Positions 1 through 8,424 of a stretch of DNA of 57,613 nucleotides are shown one piece after another. The stretch covers positions 391,060 through 448,672 of the forward strand of contig NZ_STGX01000002.1 of the NCBI RefSeq assembly GCF_004912155.1. Direction: 5' to 3'. The number at the start of each line of letters is the position of its first letter. Position 1 is the first letter of the stretch. Below the pieces are notes generated by a model, which worked only from the letters and a program-made list of their open reading frames with translations, was not told the DNA's origin and ran no database searches. This DNA is from Glycomyces paridis. GTDB taxonomy: Bacteria; Actinomycetota; Actinomycetes; Mycobacteriales; Micromonosporaceae. The translations under genes were made by a program, and so were the position numbers.

Positions 1-7
1 CCGTGGC

Positions 8-138
8 GAGCACGACTCGCGTTCGCTGTCACCCCCGCTTTCGAGGGTGACAGGTGCGTACGACAAGGACCGCGAGCCGCGGTGAGCGTGACTCGCATTC
101 GGTGCCGCCCCCGCTTTCGAGGGTGACAGGCGGGTGCG
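8..138. repeat. Two-copy direct repeat with internal hairpins
   Basis: Two imperfect copies of a roughly 51-55 nt unit lie 76 nt apart. The best conserved core is 23 nt, identical at 32-54 and 108-130. In the first copy TGTCACCC pairs with GGGTGACA around a 10-nt loop; in the second copy the left arm carries two mismatches. No ORF is convincing here. It is an intergenic repeat downstream of the sigma factor gene and its function is unknown. Confidence 0.7.
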
Positions 139-150
139 ACAGGCGAAGGA

Positions 151-199
151 ACGAAAAGGGCGGGGCCGGGGCTGAAAAGCCCCGGCCCCGCCCTTTCGT
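151..199 (-). terminator. Strong terminator hairpin after the sigma factor gene
   Basis: A stem of about 22 bp (ACGAAA-GGGCGGGGCCGGGG and its complement) closes a tiny loop. The A-rich and T-rich outer arms let it work in either direction. It lies 37 nt past the stop of the minus-strand sigma factor gene. Confidence 0.8.
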
Positions 200-235
200 C
201 GCAGTGGTGGCGTGTGCGCGCTAACGCTTGCGCCT

Positions 236-1186
236 TCAAGCCGCTTCGGCCATCACCTGGTCGTTCGCGAGTTCCTTCAGGCGCGCGAGCGCCTGGATCT
301 CCAGCTGGCGGATGCGCTCGCGGGAGAGGTGGAACCGGTGCGCGACCTCGGTGAGCGAGTGCTCGCGGCCGTCTTCGAGCCCGTAGCGGGCCTTGACGAT
401 CCCGGCCGAGCGCTCGTCGAGGTGGTTGAGCATCATCTCGATGCGCTGGCGCTCCATCCCGGCGAGGACAACGTCCTCGGGGCTGGGCTCGTCGGAGTCG
501 GCGACCAGGTCGCCGAGGTTGGTGTCGCCGTCGTCGCCGATCGGCGTGTCCAGCGAGACGGTGTCCTGGCTCCAGCGGATGAGCTCGTTGACCCGCTCGA
601 CCGTGACGCCGAGGGCCTCGGCGATCTGGATCGGCTCCGGGTCGCCGCCGAGCTCACGCGTGAGCTGGCGGGTGACGTTGCGCATCCGGTTGACGTCCTC
701 GACCAGATGCACCGGCAGGCGCACGGTGCGCTCCTGCTGGGCGATCGCGCGGCTGATGGCCTGGCGGATCCACCACGTGGCGTAGGTCGAGAACTTGAAG
801 CCGCGCTGGTAGTCGAATTTCTCGACCGCGCGGACCAGGCCCGTGTTGCCCTCCTGGATCAGGTCGAGCATCGGCATCCCGGAACGGACGTAGCGGCGGG
901 CGATCGAGACGACCAGCCGCAGGTTCGCCTTGATGAACTGCTCCTTGGCCTTCGCGCCGTCCTCGACAAGGCGCTTCAGGTCCTTCTCGGTGGCGTCGCC
1001 GAAGGTCTCCTCTTCGCCGAGCAGGTGCTTCGCGAACAGACCCGCTTCGACGGCCTTGGCCAAGTCCACCTCGGCGGCGGCGTCGAGCAGCGGCGTCTTC
1101 GAGATCTCATGCAGGTACACGCCCACAAGGTCTCGTTCCTCAGCGACCTCTTCGGTGGTGAGGGTGGGTGTAGTCGTAGTCTCCAC
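236..1186 (-). CDS. RNA polymerase sigma factor, SigB/HrdD-like (sigma-70 group 1/2)
   Basis: Promoter-recognition subunit of RNA polymerase. The 316-aa protein has region 1.2 (DLVGVYLHEISKTPLL), region 2 with the core-binding and -10 recognition helices (LDLIQEGNTGLVRAVEKFDY, then FKFSTYATWWIRQAI), region 3, and a region 4 helix-turn-helix for the -35 element (LSRERIRQLEIQALARLKEL). It lacks the long acidic N-terminus of a primary HrdB/SigA and matches SigB/HrdA/HrdD size (about 320 aa), so a group 2 or short principal sigma is likely. The GTG start at 1186 sits 9 nt after GGAGGAG. A TTG two codons upstream is possible but too close to the ribosome binding site. The frame stays open upstream to 1381 without family similarity. 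It is divergent from orn. Confidence 0.9.
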   Translation of the reverse strand: METTTTPTLTTEEVAEERDLVGVYLHEISKTPLLDAAAEVDLAKAVEAGLFAKHLLGEEETFGDATEKDLKRLVEDGAKAKEQFIKANLRLVVSIARRYVRSGMPMLDLIQEGNTGLVRAVEKFDYQRGFKFSTYATWWIRQAISRAIAQQERTVRLPVHLVEDVNRMRNVTRQLTRELGGDPEPIQIAEALGVTVERVNELIRWSQDTVSLDTPIGDDGDTNLGDLVADSDEPSPEDVVLAGMERQRIEMMLNHLDERSAGIVKARYGLEDGREHSLTEVAHRFHLSRERIRQLEIQALARLKELANDQVMAEAA

Positions 1187-1796
1187 GCTCAAGGTCTCCT
1201 CCAGCTTCCTCGTCCCCCGACACCGAGTGAACGGTGTACCCGATACAACGACCGCTCCGTCGCGTGGAATTCCGTGTCCCGGTGTTCGATGCGCCACGGT
1301 TACGAAACCGATGCGAACCGGTGCCCGCAGGGCCCCCGCATCGTCCCGTTTTCCCGGTCTCGTCGGATAGGCTCGGTTCACGGCTCCTGTCCCTTAGACG
1401 GGAACGGAACGCGATCATGATGCCCATGAGACGGAGATCACCTCACCTCCGCAGAGGTTCGATGACCCGGGTCCTGGCCACGGTATCGTCTCCGGCCTGC
1501 TTCATCGCAAACCTTCAATCTCTAGGGGTACACGCGTCCTACCTTGAAAAAGTTGAGAGATCATCTCATTGCGGCCCTCATCACTGCGACCCGGGCCGCA
1601 AAGGCGGCGACGCTCTGATACCCGCACCATAGCGGACTGTAGCGGTGACGAGCAACACCTTTCCCAGGCGTTGATGTCCGATTCCGAACACCGCTCGTTC
1701 TCCTTCAGTCTGCGCCTCCCCGCCGACCCGCGCTGCCGTTCCGGCCCCGTGCCTCGAAGATCACCACCGGTGCCCCTTGCGCGTAGAGTTGGCCCG
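1187..1796. other. Divergent intergenic region between sigma factor gene and orn
   Basis: 610 nt without a convincing gene. On the minus strand TTGCGA and TACCGT, 19 nt apart (about 1483-1513), are a weak candidate promoter for the sigma factor gene. On the plus strand TAGAGT at 1784-1789 lies 7 nt before the GTG of orn and would give a leaderless mRNA. ORFs crossing this region lack family features and are treated as shadows. Confidence 0.5.
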
Positions 1797-2435
1797 GTGA
1801 CAGAAGAACGCCTAGTGTGGGTCGACTGCGAAATGACCGGACTCGACCCGGAGACCGAAGTCCTCATCGAGATCGCCGTACTCGTCACCGAACCGGATCT
1901 CACCCCGCTCGACGAGGGCGTCGACATCGTGATCGCGTGCGAGGACGCCGCACTGGACGGCATGGGCGCCTTCGTCGCCGACATGCACGCCAAGTCCGGG
2001 CTCACCGACGAGGTCCGCGCCTCGCAGGTCTCCCTCGCGCAGGCCGAGGACGCGGTGCTCCAATACATCAAGCAGCACGTCCCCGAGGCGCGCACGGCGC
2101 CCTTGTGCGGCAACTCGATCGCCACCGACCGCACCTTCATCGCCAAGTACATGCCGCGCCTCGACGACCACCTGCACTACCGCATGATCGACGTGTCCTC
2201 CATCAAGGAGCTCACCCGGCGCTGGTACCCGCGCGTCTACTACAACCAGCCGCCCAAGGGCCTCGCCCACCGCGCGCTCGCCGACATCAAGGAGAGCGTG
2301 CAGGAGCTTGAGTACTACCGGCGCACCGTGTTCGTGCCGCTGCCGGGCCCCTCCAGCGAGGAGGCGAAGGCCGCCGCCGCGGCCCTGGCCGCCGGCGGAC
2401 CGACCGGGCGGGACCAGGGCGCCGACGCCCGGTGA
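1797..2435 (+). CDS. orn: Oligoribonuclease (DEDDh 3'-5' exonuclease)
   Basis: Degrades 2-5 nt RNA fragments to mononucleotides in the cytoplasm, including pGpG from cyclic-di-GMP turnover; it is the last step of RNA decay. The DEDDh signature is complete: the exo I block with Asp and Glu in [12 protein letters not shown] near residue 8, a central Asp in [14 protein letters not shown], and the late His and Asp in [17 protein letters not shown]. At 212 aa it exceeds E. coli Orn (181) through an Ala/Gly-rich C-terminal tail. The GTG start is chosen because family homology begins there; no Shine-Dalgarno is visible and a -10-like TAGAGT lies 7 nt upstream, which suits leaderless translation. Confidence 0.92.
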   Translation: MTEERLVWVDCEMTGLDPETEVLIEIAVLVTEPDLTPLDEGVDIVIACEDAALDGMGAFVADMHAKSGLTDEVRASQVSLAQAEDAVLQYIKQHVPEARTAPLCGNSIATDRTFIAKYMPRLDDHLHYRMIDVSSIKELTRRWYPRVYYNQPPKGLAHRALADIKESVQELEYYRRTVFVPLPGPSSEEAKAAAAALAAGGPTGRDQGADAR

Positions 2436-2456
2436 GATCGCGAACACCCAACCCCG

Positions 2457-2487
2457 TTGACGAAAGGGGTGGGCGGATGGCTATCAT
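2457..2487 (+). promoter_or_regulatory. Candidate promoter of tRNA-His
   Basis: TTGACG (2457-2462) and TATCAT (2482-2487) are separated by 19 nt. They lie 43 nt before the first tRNA base in the gap after orn. Confidence 0.5.
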
Positions 2488-2529
2488 AGGCAGCGGCCCT
2501 AGGGTTAACCCCCTTTGACGGGCCACCTT

Positions 2530-2606
2530 GGTGGGCGTAGTTCAGCTGGTAGAACGCTTGGTTGTGGTCCAGGAGGTCGCGGGTTCAAGTCCCGTCGTTC
2601 ACCCCA
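2530..2606 (+). tRNA. tRNA-His (GTG anticodon)
   Basis: All arms fold. The acceptor stem GTGGGCG (2531-2537) pairs with CGTTCAC (2596-2602). The anticodon stem 2557-2561/2569-2573 carries a 7-nt loop with GTG at 2564-2566. The T stem 2579-2583/2591-2595 has loop TTCAAGT. The histidine identity pair is present as G-1 at 2530 opposite C73 at 2603. The 3' CCA is encoded (2604-2606). A single-copy terminator follows, so it is its own transcription unit. Confidence 0.96.
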
Positions 2607-2611
2607 AGAGC

Positions 2612-2643
2612 AAAGGCCCCGCGGCATTCGCCGCGGGGCCTTT
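2612..2643 (+). terminator. Terminator after tRNA-His
   Basis: A perfect 13-bp stem, AAAGGCCCCGCGG and its complement, around CATTCG, ending in TTTCG. It starts 5 nt after the encoded CCA. Confidence 0.85.
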
Positions 2644-2706
2644 CGCATGCCTTTGGACCGTGCCTTTGGACCGCGGGAGCGGCCGGGACCGCTCCCTACA
2701 GGACGT

Positions 2707-3180
2707 TCAGCGCTGGTTCCGCTTGCGGCGCAGGCGCTCGCGGCGGCGGCGCTCCTCGGCGGGGCGCATGATGCCGCGCTCGGCCGCCGTCAGCGCGGTC
2801 GCGACCACGACCAGCGGCACGATGACCCACGCGGGCCAGAAGTAGACCGCGCCGATCGTGAACAGCAGGACCAGCCACACGCCGAGGTTGATGCCGATCG
2901 GGATCGAGATCCCGAACCACAGCCACTTGATCCAGTCCGGCGAGCCCATCGGCTCGGGCTCCTGGGCCTCCAGGACCTTCTGGTAGGCGGGCAGGTCGGA
3001 GAGGACCACCTCGGCCTCGCCGACGGTCTTCGCCGCCAGCAGCACGTCGACGCGCTTCTCGTACTCGTCGAGGTCGATGTAGTCCTGGTCGACGGCGGCG
3101 CGGAGGATCTCGGTCAGGGCGGTGCGCTCGGGGGTGCCGATGCGCGTCTCGCGGTCGCCGTACCGTTCGAGGGAGGACAT
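2707..3180 (-). CDS. DUF1707 / SHOCT-like small membrane protein
   Basis: 157 aa. The N-terminal half (about residues 12-65; RIGTPERTALTEILRAA, then the DLDEYEKRVDVLLAA motif) is a DUF1707 domain, a small helical module common in actinobacteria and of unknown biochemical role. Two hydrophobic segments follow (about 85-130), then a very basic Arg-rich tail (ERRRRERLRRKRNQR). The ATG at 3180 has AAGGAG 8 nt upstream. It is the second of a tandem DUF1707 pair after map. Its function is unknown. Confidence 0.85.
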   Translation of the reverse strand: MSSLERYGDRETRIGTPERTALTEILRAAVDQDYIDLDEYEKRVDVLLAAKTVGEAEVVLSDLPAYQKVLEAQEPEPMGSPDWIKWLWFGISIPIGINLGVWLVLLFTIGAVYFWPAWVIVPLVVVATALTAAERGIMRPAEERRRRERLRRKRNQR

Positions 3181-3218
3181 GCAGTGGGCTCCTTGCAGGG
3201 GGACACGGAAAGAGGACG

Positions 3219-3665
3219 TCAGCGCCAGCGGCCGCGGTTCACCAGCTGCACGAAGGTGGCGATGGAGAGACCCATGATCGGCCAGATCGGCCAGAAGTTC
3301 CCGAAGTCGCCCGACGAGACCGAACCCGCGAGCCAGATGAGCGTGCAGATGCCGCCGACGAGGACCAGCGCCCGCAGCGCGGGCGTCTCGTGGACCCAGC
3401 CCCAGCCGTGCCCGCTCCGGGCCGGCTCGCACGACTCCTCTTCGGCCTCGGCCTGGACGACCTCGCCCTTCTTGGGGCGACCGCCGGGCAGGTCGTCGAA
3501 GATGAGGTCGAGTTCGGCGTTCGTCTTCGCCTCGTACGCGGACCTGGTGCGGTCGTCGAACTCCGCGAGGTCAATCCGGCCCTCGTCGAGGGCGGCCTGG
3601 AGCTGTTCGATCGCCTTGTCGCGGTCGGCATTGGAGATCCGGAGTCTGCCGTGGTCGTCGGTCAC
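3219..3665 (-). CDS. DUF1707 domain membrane protein (paralogue of its neighbour)
   Basis: 148 aa from the GTG at 3665, with a second GTG at 3671 in frame. Residues about 5-60 (LRISNADRDKAIEQLQAAL, DLAEFDDRTRSAYEAK, DDLPGG) are a DUF1707 domain. A charged linker and two short transmembrane segments follow (about 95-140). It shares domain order with the next gene downstream, so the pair arose by duplication. No ribosome binding site precedes it. A CATAAT hexamer (3672-3677 on the minus strand) ends 6 nt before the GTG, so a leaderless transcript is likely. Confidence 0.8.
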   Translation of the reverse strand: MTDDHGRLRISNADRDKAIEQLQAALDEGRIDLAEFDDRTRSAYEAKTNAELDLIFDDLPGGRPKKGEVVQAEAEEESCEPARSGHGWGWVHETPALRALVLVGGICTLIWLAGSVSSGDFGNFWPIWPIMGLSIATFVQLVNRGRWR

Positions 3666-3688
3666 AGCCACATTATGGCACCGACGGC

Positions 3689-4525
3689 CTATTCGGCGCG
3701 AGCCGCGCTCGCCGCCGCATCGCCCAACTGTTCGACGCCGCCGTCGGGGGCCGTCAGGACCCACACGCCGTCCTCGCAGAGGGCGATGGTGTGCTCGGTA
3801 TGGGCCGCGACCGATCCGTCCGCGGTGACGATCGTCCAGCCGTCCTCGAGTTCGGCGGTGTCGGGTGAGCCGAGCGTGATCATCGGTTCGATCGCCAGTG
3901 CCATGCCCGGCCGCAGCTTGGGGCCCTCGCCGGGGCGCCCGTAGTTGAGGATGTGCGGGTCCTGGTGCATCTCGGTGCCGATGCCGTGCCCGCCGAAGCC
4001 CTCGACGATCCCGTACTCGCCGGCGTGCTCGACCGAGTGCTCGATCGCGTGGGAGATCCCGCCGAGGCGCTTGGCGCCCGCCGCGGCCCTGATCCCGGCC
4101 CACATCGCGGCCTCGCAGGCCTCGCGCAGGGCCGTCAGCTCGGGGGCGACCGCGCCGATCTCGATGGTGACGGCGGCGTCGCCGTGCCAGCCGTCGACGA
4201 TCGCGCCCACGTCCACCGAGAGGAGGTCGCCCTCGGCAAGGACGGCCCGCTCGGAGGGGATCGCGTGCACGACCTGCTCGTTCACCGAGGTGCAGATCGA
4301 GCCGGGGTAGGGCCCGAAGCCGATGTCGTAGCCCTTGAAGGAGGGGACGGCGCCGGAGGAGCGGATGACCTCCTCGGCGATGCGGTCGAGTTCCGCCGTC
4401 GAGACGCCCGGGCCCGCGGACTCGCGCATGGCCTGGTGGACCTCGGCGACGACGAGGCCCGCGACCCGCATCTTGCGGATCTGCTCGGGGGTCTTGTACT
4501 GGATGCGGGGGCGACGGCGGAACAC
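3689..4525 (-). CDS. map: Methionine aminopeptidase, type I
   Basis: Removes the initiator Met from nascent proteins with a small second residue; a cytosolic dinuclear metalloenzyme. 278 aa with the pita-bread fold. The metal ligands are visible as Asp in SVDVGAIVDGWHGDAAVT (both Asp positions), His in GFGGHGIGTEMHQDP, Glu in LAIEPMITLGS and the late Glu in AHTEHTIALCEDG. His in VNEQVVHAIP is the conserved substrate-side histidine. There is no long zinc-finger N-terminal extension. The GTG start lies 10 nt after the adk stop, so the two are co-transcribed in the secY-adk-map unit. Confidence 0.95.
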   Translation of the reverse strand: MFRRRPRIQYKTPEQIRKMRVAGLVVAEVHQAMRESAGPGVSTAELDRIAEEVIRSSGAVPSFKGYDIGFGPYPGSICTSVNEQVVHAIPSERAVLAEGDLLSVDVGAIVDGWHGDAAVTIEIGAVAPELTALREACEAAMWAGIRAAAGAKRLGGISHAIEHSVEHAGEYGIVEGFGGHGIGTEMHQDPHILNYGRPGEGPKLRPGMALAIEPMITLGSPDTAELEDGWTIVTADGSVAAHTEHTIALCEDGVWVLTAPDGGVEQLGDAAASAARAE

Positions 4526-4535
4526 GACCGGGGTC

Positions 4536-5171
4536 CTAGGCCGCGGCGCCGATGGCGGCCAGGGCGCGCTCGGTCACCTCGGCGACCTCGCCGATGGCGT
4601 CGATCCGCACGAGCTTGCCCTGGGCCTCGTAGTGGCCGATGAGCGGGGCGGTCTGCTCGGCGTACACCTTGAGGCGGTTCTTGACGGTCTCGGGCTTGTC
4701 GTCCGTGCGCTGGTAGAGGTCGTCGGACTCGGGGTCCGCCGGCGGGTCGAACTCGAGGTGGTAGATCTTGCCGGTGGACTTGGAGACGCGGCGGCCCGAG
4801 AGGCGGCGCACGACCTCGTCGTCGCTGGCCGTCAGCTCCAGGGCCAGGTCGAGGGTCGTCCCGGCGGCTTCGAGCACGCGGTCGAGGACCTTGGCCTGCT
4901 CGGTGTTGCGGGGGTAGCCGTCGAGGAGGAAGCCGTCCTTGGCGTCGTCCTGGGCGAGGCGGTCGGCCACCATGTCGTTGGTGACCTCGTCGGGGACCAG
5001 GTCCCCGGCGTCCATGTACTGCTTGGCCTTGAGGCCCAGAGGGGTGCCGCCGGAGACGTTGGCGCGGAAGATGTCGCCGGTCGAGATCTTGGGGACGCCG
5101 AGCCGCTCGGCAATGATCTCCGCCTGGGTGCCCTTGCCGGCCCCCGGGGGGCCTACGAGTACCAGTCGCAA
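4536..5171 (-). CDS. adk: Adenylate kinase
   Basis: Catalyses ATP + AMP to 2 ADP in the cytoplasm. 211 aa. The P-loop GPPGAGKGT is at residues 7-15, the AMP-binding STGDIFRAN near 30, the DGYPRN motif near 83, and the LID begins at [16 protein letters not shown]. The LID has no Cys4 zinc cluster. The start is TTG, placed 5 nt after GGGAGGAA; no better start exists near the P-loop. The gap to secY (about 110 nt) holds no clear terminator. Confidence 0.96.
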   Translation of the reverse strand: MRLVLVGPPGAGKGTQAEIIAERLGVPKISTGDIFRANVSGGTPLGLKAKQYMDAGDLVPDEVTNDMVADRLAQDDAKDGFLLDGYPRNTEQAKVLDRVLEAAGTTLDLALELTASDDEVVRRLSGRRVSKSTGKIYHLEFDPPADPESDDLYQRTDDKPETVKNRLKVYAEQTAPLIGHYEAQGKLVRIDAIGEVAEVTERALAAIGAAA

Positions 5172-5280
5172 ATGAATTCCTCCCGTGTCGTGACACAGTG
5201 CCGATGCACGGCTCCGCGAGGCGTCCGGGCGACGCTCGCGGACCGTGCACCGGTTCCGCTATGGGCGAGGGCGCCCTGCC

Positions 5281-6618
5281 TCAGCGCAGGAAGCCCTCGT
5301 AGTGGCGCTGCATCAGCTGGGACTCGATCTGCTTGACCGACTCCAGGCCGACGCCCACCATGATCAGCACCGAGGTGCCGCCGAACGCGAACTGTGCGAA
5401 CAGCTGCTGGTTGCCGAACGCGATGATGGCCAGATTGGGAAGAATAGCGATCAAGGCCAGGTAAAGCGAGCCCGGGAAGGTCAAGCGTGACAGGACTCGC
5501 TGCAAGTAGGTCGCCGTCGGGTTGCCGGGGCGCACGCCCGGGATGAACCCGCCGGCCTTCTTCATGTTCTCCGCGACGTCGTCGACCTTGAAGGTGATCG
5601 ACACGTAGAAGTAGGTGAAGAAGATGATGAGGAACGCGTACAGCGTGATGTAGACCCACGAGCCCTGGTTGAGCAGGTAGCGGTCGATGAACTGCACCCA
5701 CTGGGAGTCGCTGTTCTGGTTGAGCTGGCGGAACAGCGTCGGGATGTACAGCAGCGACGAGCCGAAGATGACGGGCACGACGCCGGCCTGGTTCACCTTG
5801 AGCGGGATGTAGGTCGAGGTGCCGCCGTACATGCGGCGACCGACCATCTTCTTGGCGTACTGCACCGGGATGCGCCGCTGCGACTGCTCGATGAAGATGA
5901 CCGCCACCATGATGGCGATGCACAGGGCGATGATGACGCCGAACATGAACCAGCCCTCGGACTTCTGGAGGGACCAGAACTGGCTGGGCATCTGCGCCGC
6001 GATGGACGCGAAGATCAGGAGGCTCATGCCGTTGCCGACGCCGCGCTCGGTGATCTGCTCGCCGAACCACATGATCATCGCGGAGCCGGCGACCATGACG
6101 GCCACGACGACGACGACCGACATCCAGTACGGGACGTTCGCCTCGGTGGTCGAGAGGTCCGGCAGGATGTCCTGCGGGCACTCGGCGTTGAACAGGATGC
6201 CCGAGCGGGCCAGCGCGATGTAGCCGGAGGCCTGGAGGAGCGCGAGCCCCAGCGTCAGGTACCGGGTGTACTGGGTGATCTTGACCTGGCCCGGCTGGCC
6301 CTCCTTGCGGAGCTGCTCGAGCCTGGGGATCACGACCGTCAACAGCTGCATGATGATCGACGCGGTGATGTACGGCATGACGCCGAGCGCGAAGACCGAG
6401 AGCTGGAGGAGCGCTCCACCGGTGAAGAGGTTCAGGAGGCCGAACACGCCCGTCTCATCGGTCGGCTGGATGTCGAGGCAGTTCTGCACCGCCGCGTAGT
6501 CCACGCCAGGGCTCGGCATCTGCGCGCCGAGCCTGTACAGCCCGATGATCATCAAGGTGAACAGGATCTTCTTGCGCAGATCGGGGGTCCGAAACGCGCT
6601 GATGAAGGCGGAGAGCAA
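5281..6618 (-). CDS. secY: Preprotein translocase subunit SecY
   Basis: Pore of the Sec translocon in the plasma membrane. 445 aa with about ten transmembrane segments. It starts in a typical SecY N-terminus (MLSAFISAFRTPDLRKKILF) and has the plug-region sequence after helix 1, VGNGMSLLIF in the middle and the C-terminal cytosolic tail QLMQRHYEGFLR. The start codon is TTG with GGAGGA 6 nt upstream. Unlike a continuous spc operon, a terminator and a 253-nt gap separate it from rplO. Confidence 0.97.
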   Translation of the reverse strand: MLSAFISAFRTPDLRKKILFTLMIIGLYRLGAQMPSPGVDYAAVQNCLDIQPTDETGVFGLLNLFTGGALLQLSVFALGVMPYITASIIMQLLTVVIPRLEQLRKEGQPGQVKITQYTRYLTLGLALLQASGYIALARSGILFNAECPQDILPDLSTTEANVPYWMSVVVVVAVMVAGSAMIMWFGEQITERGVGNGMSLLIFASIAAQMPSQFWSLQKSEGWFMFGVIIALCIAIMVAVIFIEQSQRRIPVQYAKKMVGRRMYGGTSTYIPLKVNQAGVVPVIFGSSLLYIPTLFRQLNQNSDSQWVQFIDRYLLNQGSWVYITLYAFLIIFFTYFYVSITFKVDDVAENMKKAGGFIPGVRPGNPTATYLQRVLSRLTFPGSLYLALIAILPNLAIIAFGNQQLFAQFAFGGTSVLIMVGVGLESVKQIESQLMQRHYEGFLR

Positions 6619-6764
6619 TGCGGTTCCTCCTGAACAAGACCCCCTGGCGGGGCCCGTGGGGCGGTGCGGGGCACCGTCCTCTGTTACCAGTGGGCGTGTG
6701 ACGTTCGTAGCGAGGGGTCACGCGCCCGAGGAAGACGGTGGTCCTCGCCAAGGGAGCCTAGCAG

Positions 6765-6784
6765 GCGCAATCAGACGCAGAGTA
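6765..6784 (-). promoter_or_regulatory. secY: Candidate secY-adk-map promoter region
   Basis: On the minus strand TACTCT (6779-6784) is followed after 8 nt by TTGCGC (6765-6770). That resembles the -10 plus TTGCG arrangement of other translation promoters in this window, though the spacing is longer and no good -35 is seen. The rplO terminator lies just upstream. Confidence 0.35.
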
Positions 6785-6801
6785 TTCGGCACTGAGCATG
6801 A

Positions 6802-6835
6802 CGAAACGGGCCGGAGTTGCCTCCGACCCGTTTCG
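6802..6835 (-). terminator. Terminator after rplO
   Basis: A 15-bp stem (CGAAACGGG-C-GGAG with one mismatch) around TTGC. The flanking AAA/TTT arms sit inside the stem. It ends the rpsE-rpmD-rplO unit 37 nt past the rplO stop. Confidence 0.75.
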
Positions 6836-6871
6836 CGTATCTACGGTCTTCGATCCCGTGGACCTGCGCGA

Positions 6872-7345
6872 CTACTCGCTCAGGGCCTCGCCGGTCCGCT
6901 TGTCCACGACCACGGTGGAGCCGCCGGCGGCGGCGACCTTGGTGGTGGCGGAGGCGGAGAAGGCGTGGGCCTTCAGGTCGAACTTGACGCCTTCGAGCTC
7001 GCCGGAGCCGAGGACCTTGATGAGCTCCTTCTTGTTGAGGACGCCCACCTCGATCAGCTGCTCGGGGCCGACTTCGCCGCCCTCGGGGAAGAGTTCCACG
7101 AGACGGTCGAGGTTGACGACCTGGTAGACGAGCTTGTTGTGCGGCTTGAAGCCCTTGAGCTTCGGCACGCGCAGCTGGAGGGGCATCTGCCCGCCCTCGA
7201 AGGCGGCCGGCACGGTCTTGCGGGCCTTGGTGCCCTTGGTGCCGCGGCCGGCGGTCTTGCCCTTGGAGCCCTCGCCGCGACCGACGCGGGTCTTGGCCTT
7301 CTTGGCGCCGGGGGCCGGCTGCAGGTCATGAATGCGGATAGCCAT
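6872..7345 (-). CDS. rplO: 50S ribosomal protein L15
   Basis: 157 aa from ATG 7345. The Gly/Lys/Arg-rich N-terminal extension ([20 protein letters not shown]), which threads into 23S rRNA, and the globular C-terminal domain are typical. The frame continues upstream through rpmD without a stop, but that stretch is out of frame with rpmD and has no L15 similarity. The ATG follows the rpmD stop by 2 nt, so coupling is likely. Confidence 0.96.
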   Translation of the reverse strand: MAIRIHDLQPAPGAKKAKTRVGRGEGSKGKTAGRGTKGTKARKTVPAAFEGGQMPLQLRVPKLKGFKPHNKLVYQVVNLDRLVELFPEGGEVGPEQLIEVGVLNKKELIKVLGSGELEGVKFDLKAHAFSASATTKVAAAGGSTVVVDKRTGEALSE

Positions 7346-7347
7346 GA

Positions 7348-7530
7348 CTACTCGACCTCCTCGACGTCGACCAGGTGACGGACGCGGTGGACCATGCCGC
7401 GGTACTGCGGGAGGTCCTCCTTGTAGACCGTCTGCCCGATCTTGCGCAGGCCGAGGGTCTGGATCGTCGCCCGGGCCTTCGGCTTCTCGCCGATGGTGGA
7501 CTTGTGCTGGGTGATCTTCAAACGTGCCAT
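7348..7530 (-). CDS. rpmD: 50S ribosomal protein L30
   Basis: 60 aa, standard length. It has the L30 core ([19 protein letters not shown], then [10 protein letters not shown]). It lies 9 nt after rpsE and 2 nt before rplO in the small detached spc fragment. Confidence 0.95.
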   Translation of the reverse strand: MARLKITQHKSTIGEKPKARATIQTLGLRKIGQTVYKEDLPQYRGMVHRVRHLVDVEEVE

Positions 7531-7539
7531 GTCGATCCC

Positions 7540-8181
7540 CTACGCCTTCGCGGCCTGGGCGGCCTCGGCGCGGGCGCGCAGCAGACCCTGGGGAGCGATG
7601 TCCTCCAGCGCCATGCCGCGGCGGGCCGCGACGGACTCCGGGCTTTCGAGCATCTTGAGCGCGGCAACGGTCGCGTGGACGATGTTGATCGCGTTCGAGG
7701 AGCCGAGGGACTTCGACAGGACGTCGTGGACGCCGGCGCATTCGAGCACGGCGCGCACGGGGCCGCCCGCGATGACACCGGTACCCGCGGAGGCGGGCTT
7801 CAGGAGCACGCGGCCGGCCGCGTCCTCGCCGAAGACCTCGTGCGGGATGGTGCCGCCGATGCGGGGGACCTTGAAGAAGTTCTTCTTGGCCTCTTCGACG
7901 CCCTTGGCGATGGCCGCGGGCACTTCCTTGGCCTTGCCGTAGCCGACGCCGACGTTGCCGTCGCCGTCGCCGACCACCACGAGGGCGGTGAAGGCGAAGC
8001 GGCGGCCGCCCTTGACGACCTTGGCGACGCGGTTGATGGTGACGACGCGCTCGACGTGCGGGGACTTCTCGGCGCGGTCGCGACCGCGACCGCCCTCACG
8101 GCCTCCGCGGCCGCCGCGACCGCCGCGGCGGTCGCCGCCGCCGTCCCGGCCGCCTGCGGCGGCTTGCTGTTGATCAGCCAC
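7540..8181 (-). CDS. rpsE: 30S ribosomal protein S5
   Basis: 213 aa from the GTG at 8181, which has GAGGA about 10 nt upstream; an in-frame ATG at 8199 lacks a ribosome binding site. The N-terminus is a Gly/Arg-rich stretch (about residues 12-37, RGG-type repeats) before the double-stranded-RNA-binding S5 fold ([20 protein letters not shown], then [12 protein letters not shown]). S5 lines the mRNA entry site and governs spectinomycin response; the loop residues look ordinary. In most bacteria rpsE follows rplR directly. Here it is first in its own operon with its own promoter. Confidence 0.96.
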   Translation of the reverse strand: MADQQQAAAGGRDGGGDRRGGRGGRGGREGGRGRDRAEKSPHVERVVTINRVAKVVKGGRRFAFTALVVVGDGDGNVGVGYGKAKEVPAAIAKGVEEAKKNFFKVPRIGGTIPHEVFGEDAAGRVLLKPASAGTGVIAGGPVRAVLECAGVHDVLSKSLGSSNAINIVHATVAALKMLESPESVAARRGMALEDIAPQGLLRARAEAAQAAKA

Positions 8182-8303
8182 GAGACTGATTCCTCTCATT
8201 CGCTAAGCGCCGGCCCGGAGACGGGCCGACTCGCATACTGTGCCCCTGCGCGGGCCAGCGGCCCGGGGCGTCCGGGTTCGGGACCCGGGATGGTCGCGCC
8301 GAA

Positions 8304-8322
8304 GCGCAACCTCTCGATTATG
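8304..8322 (-). promoter_or_regulatory. rpsE: Promoter core of the detached rpsE-rpmD-rplO operon
   Basis: On the minus strand CATAAT (8317-8322) is followed after 7 nt by TTGCGC (8304-8309). The block GACC-A-GGCATAAT, five other bases, then GGTTGCG nearly matches the S10 promoter at 30303-30327. A -35 is unclear. The expected leader is about 130 nt. Confidence 0.6.
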
Positions 8323-8376
8323 CCTGGTCAGGGGTCTTCCGCCGAACGGCGGGGTCGGGATGAGGCAGGCGACACA

Positions 8377-8418
8377 CGGAGGGGCCGCCGGGGGCGGACT
8401 CCCCCGGCGGCCCCTCCG
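8377..8418 (-). terminator. Terminator after the GH43 gene, island edge
   Basis: A perfect 18-bp GC stem (CGGAGGGGCCGCCGGGGG and its complement) with a 6-nt loop, without a U-tract. It lies 7 nt past the GH43 stop and isolates the island from the rpsE promoter. Confidence 0.75.
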
Positions 8419-8424
8419 GCGTGT

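Noticed and set aside
2530..2643. tRNA-His as an attachment site for an integrated element
   Set aside because: No integrase nearby and no repeated tRNA 3' end was seen in the window.
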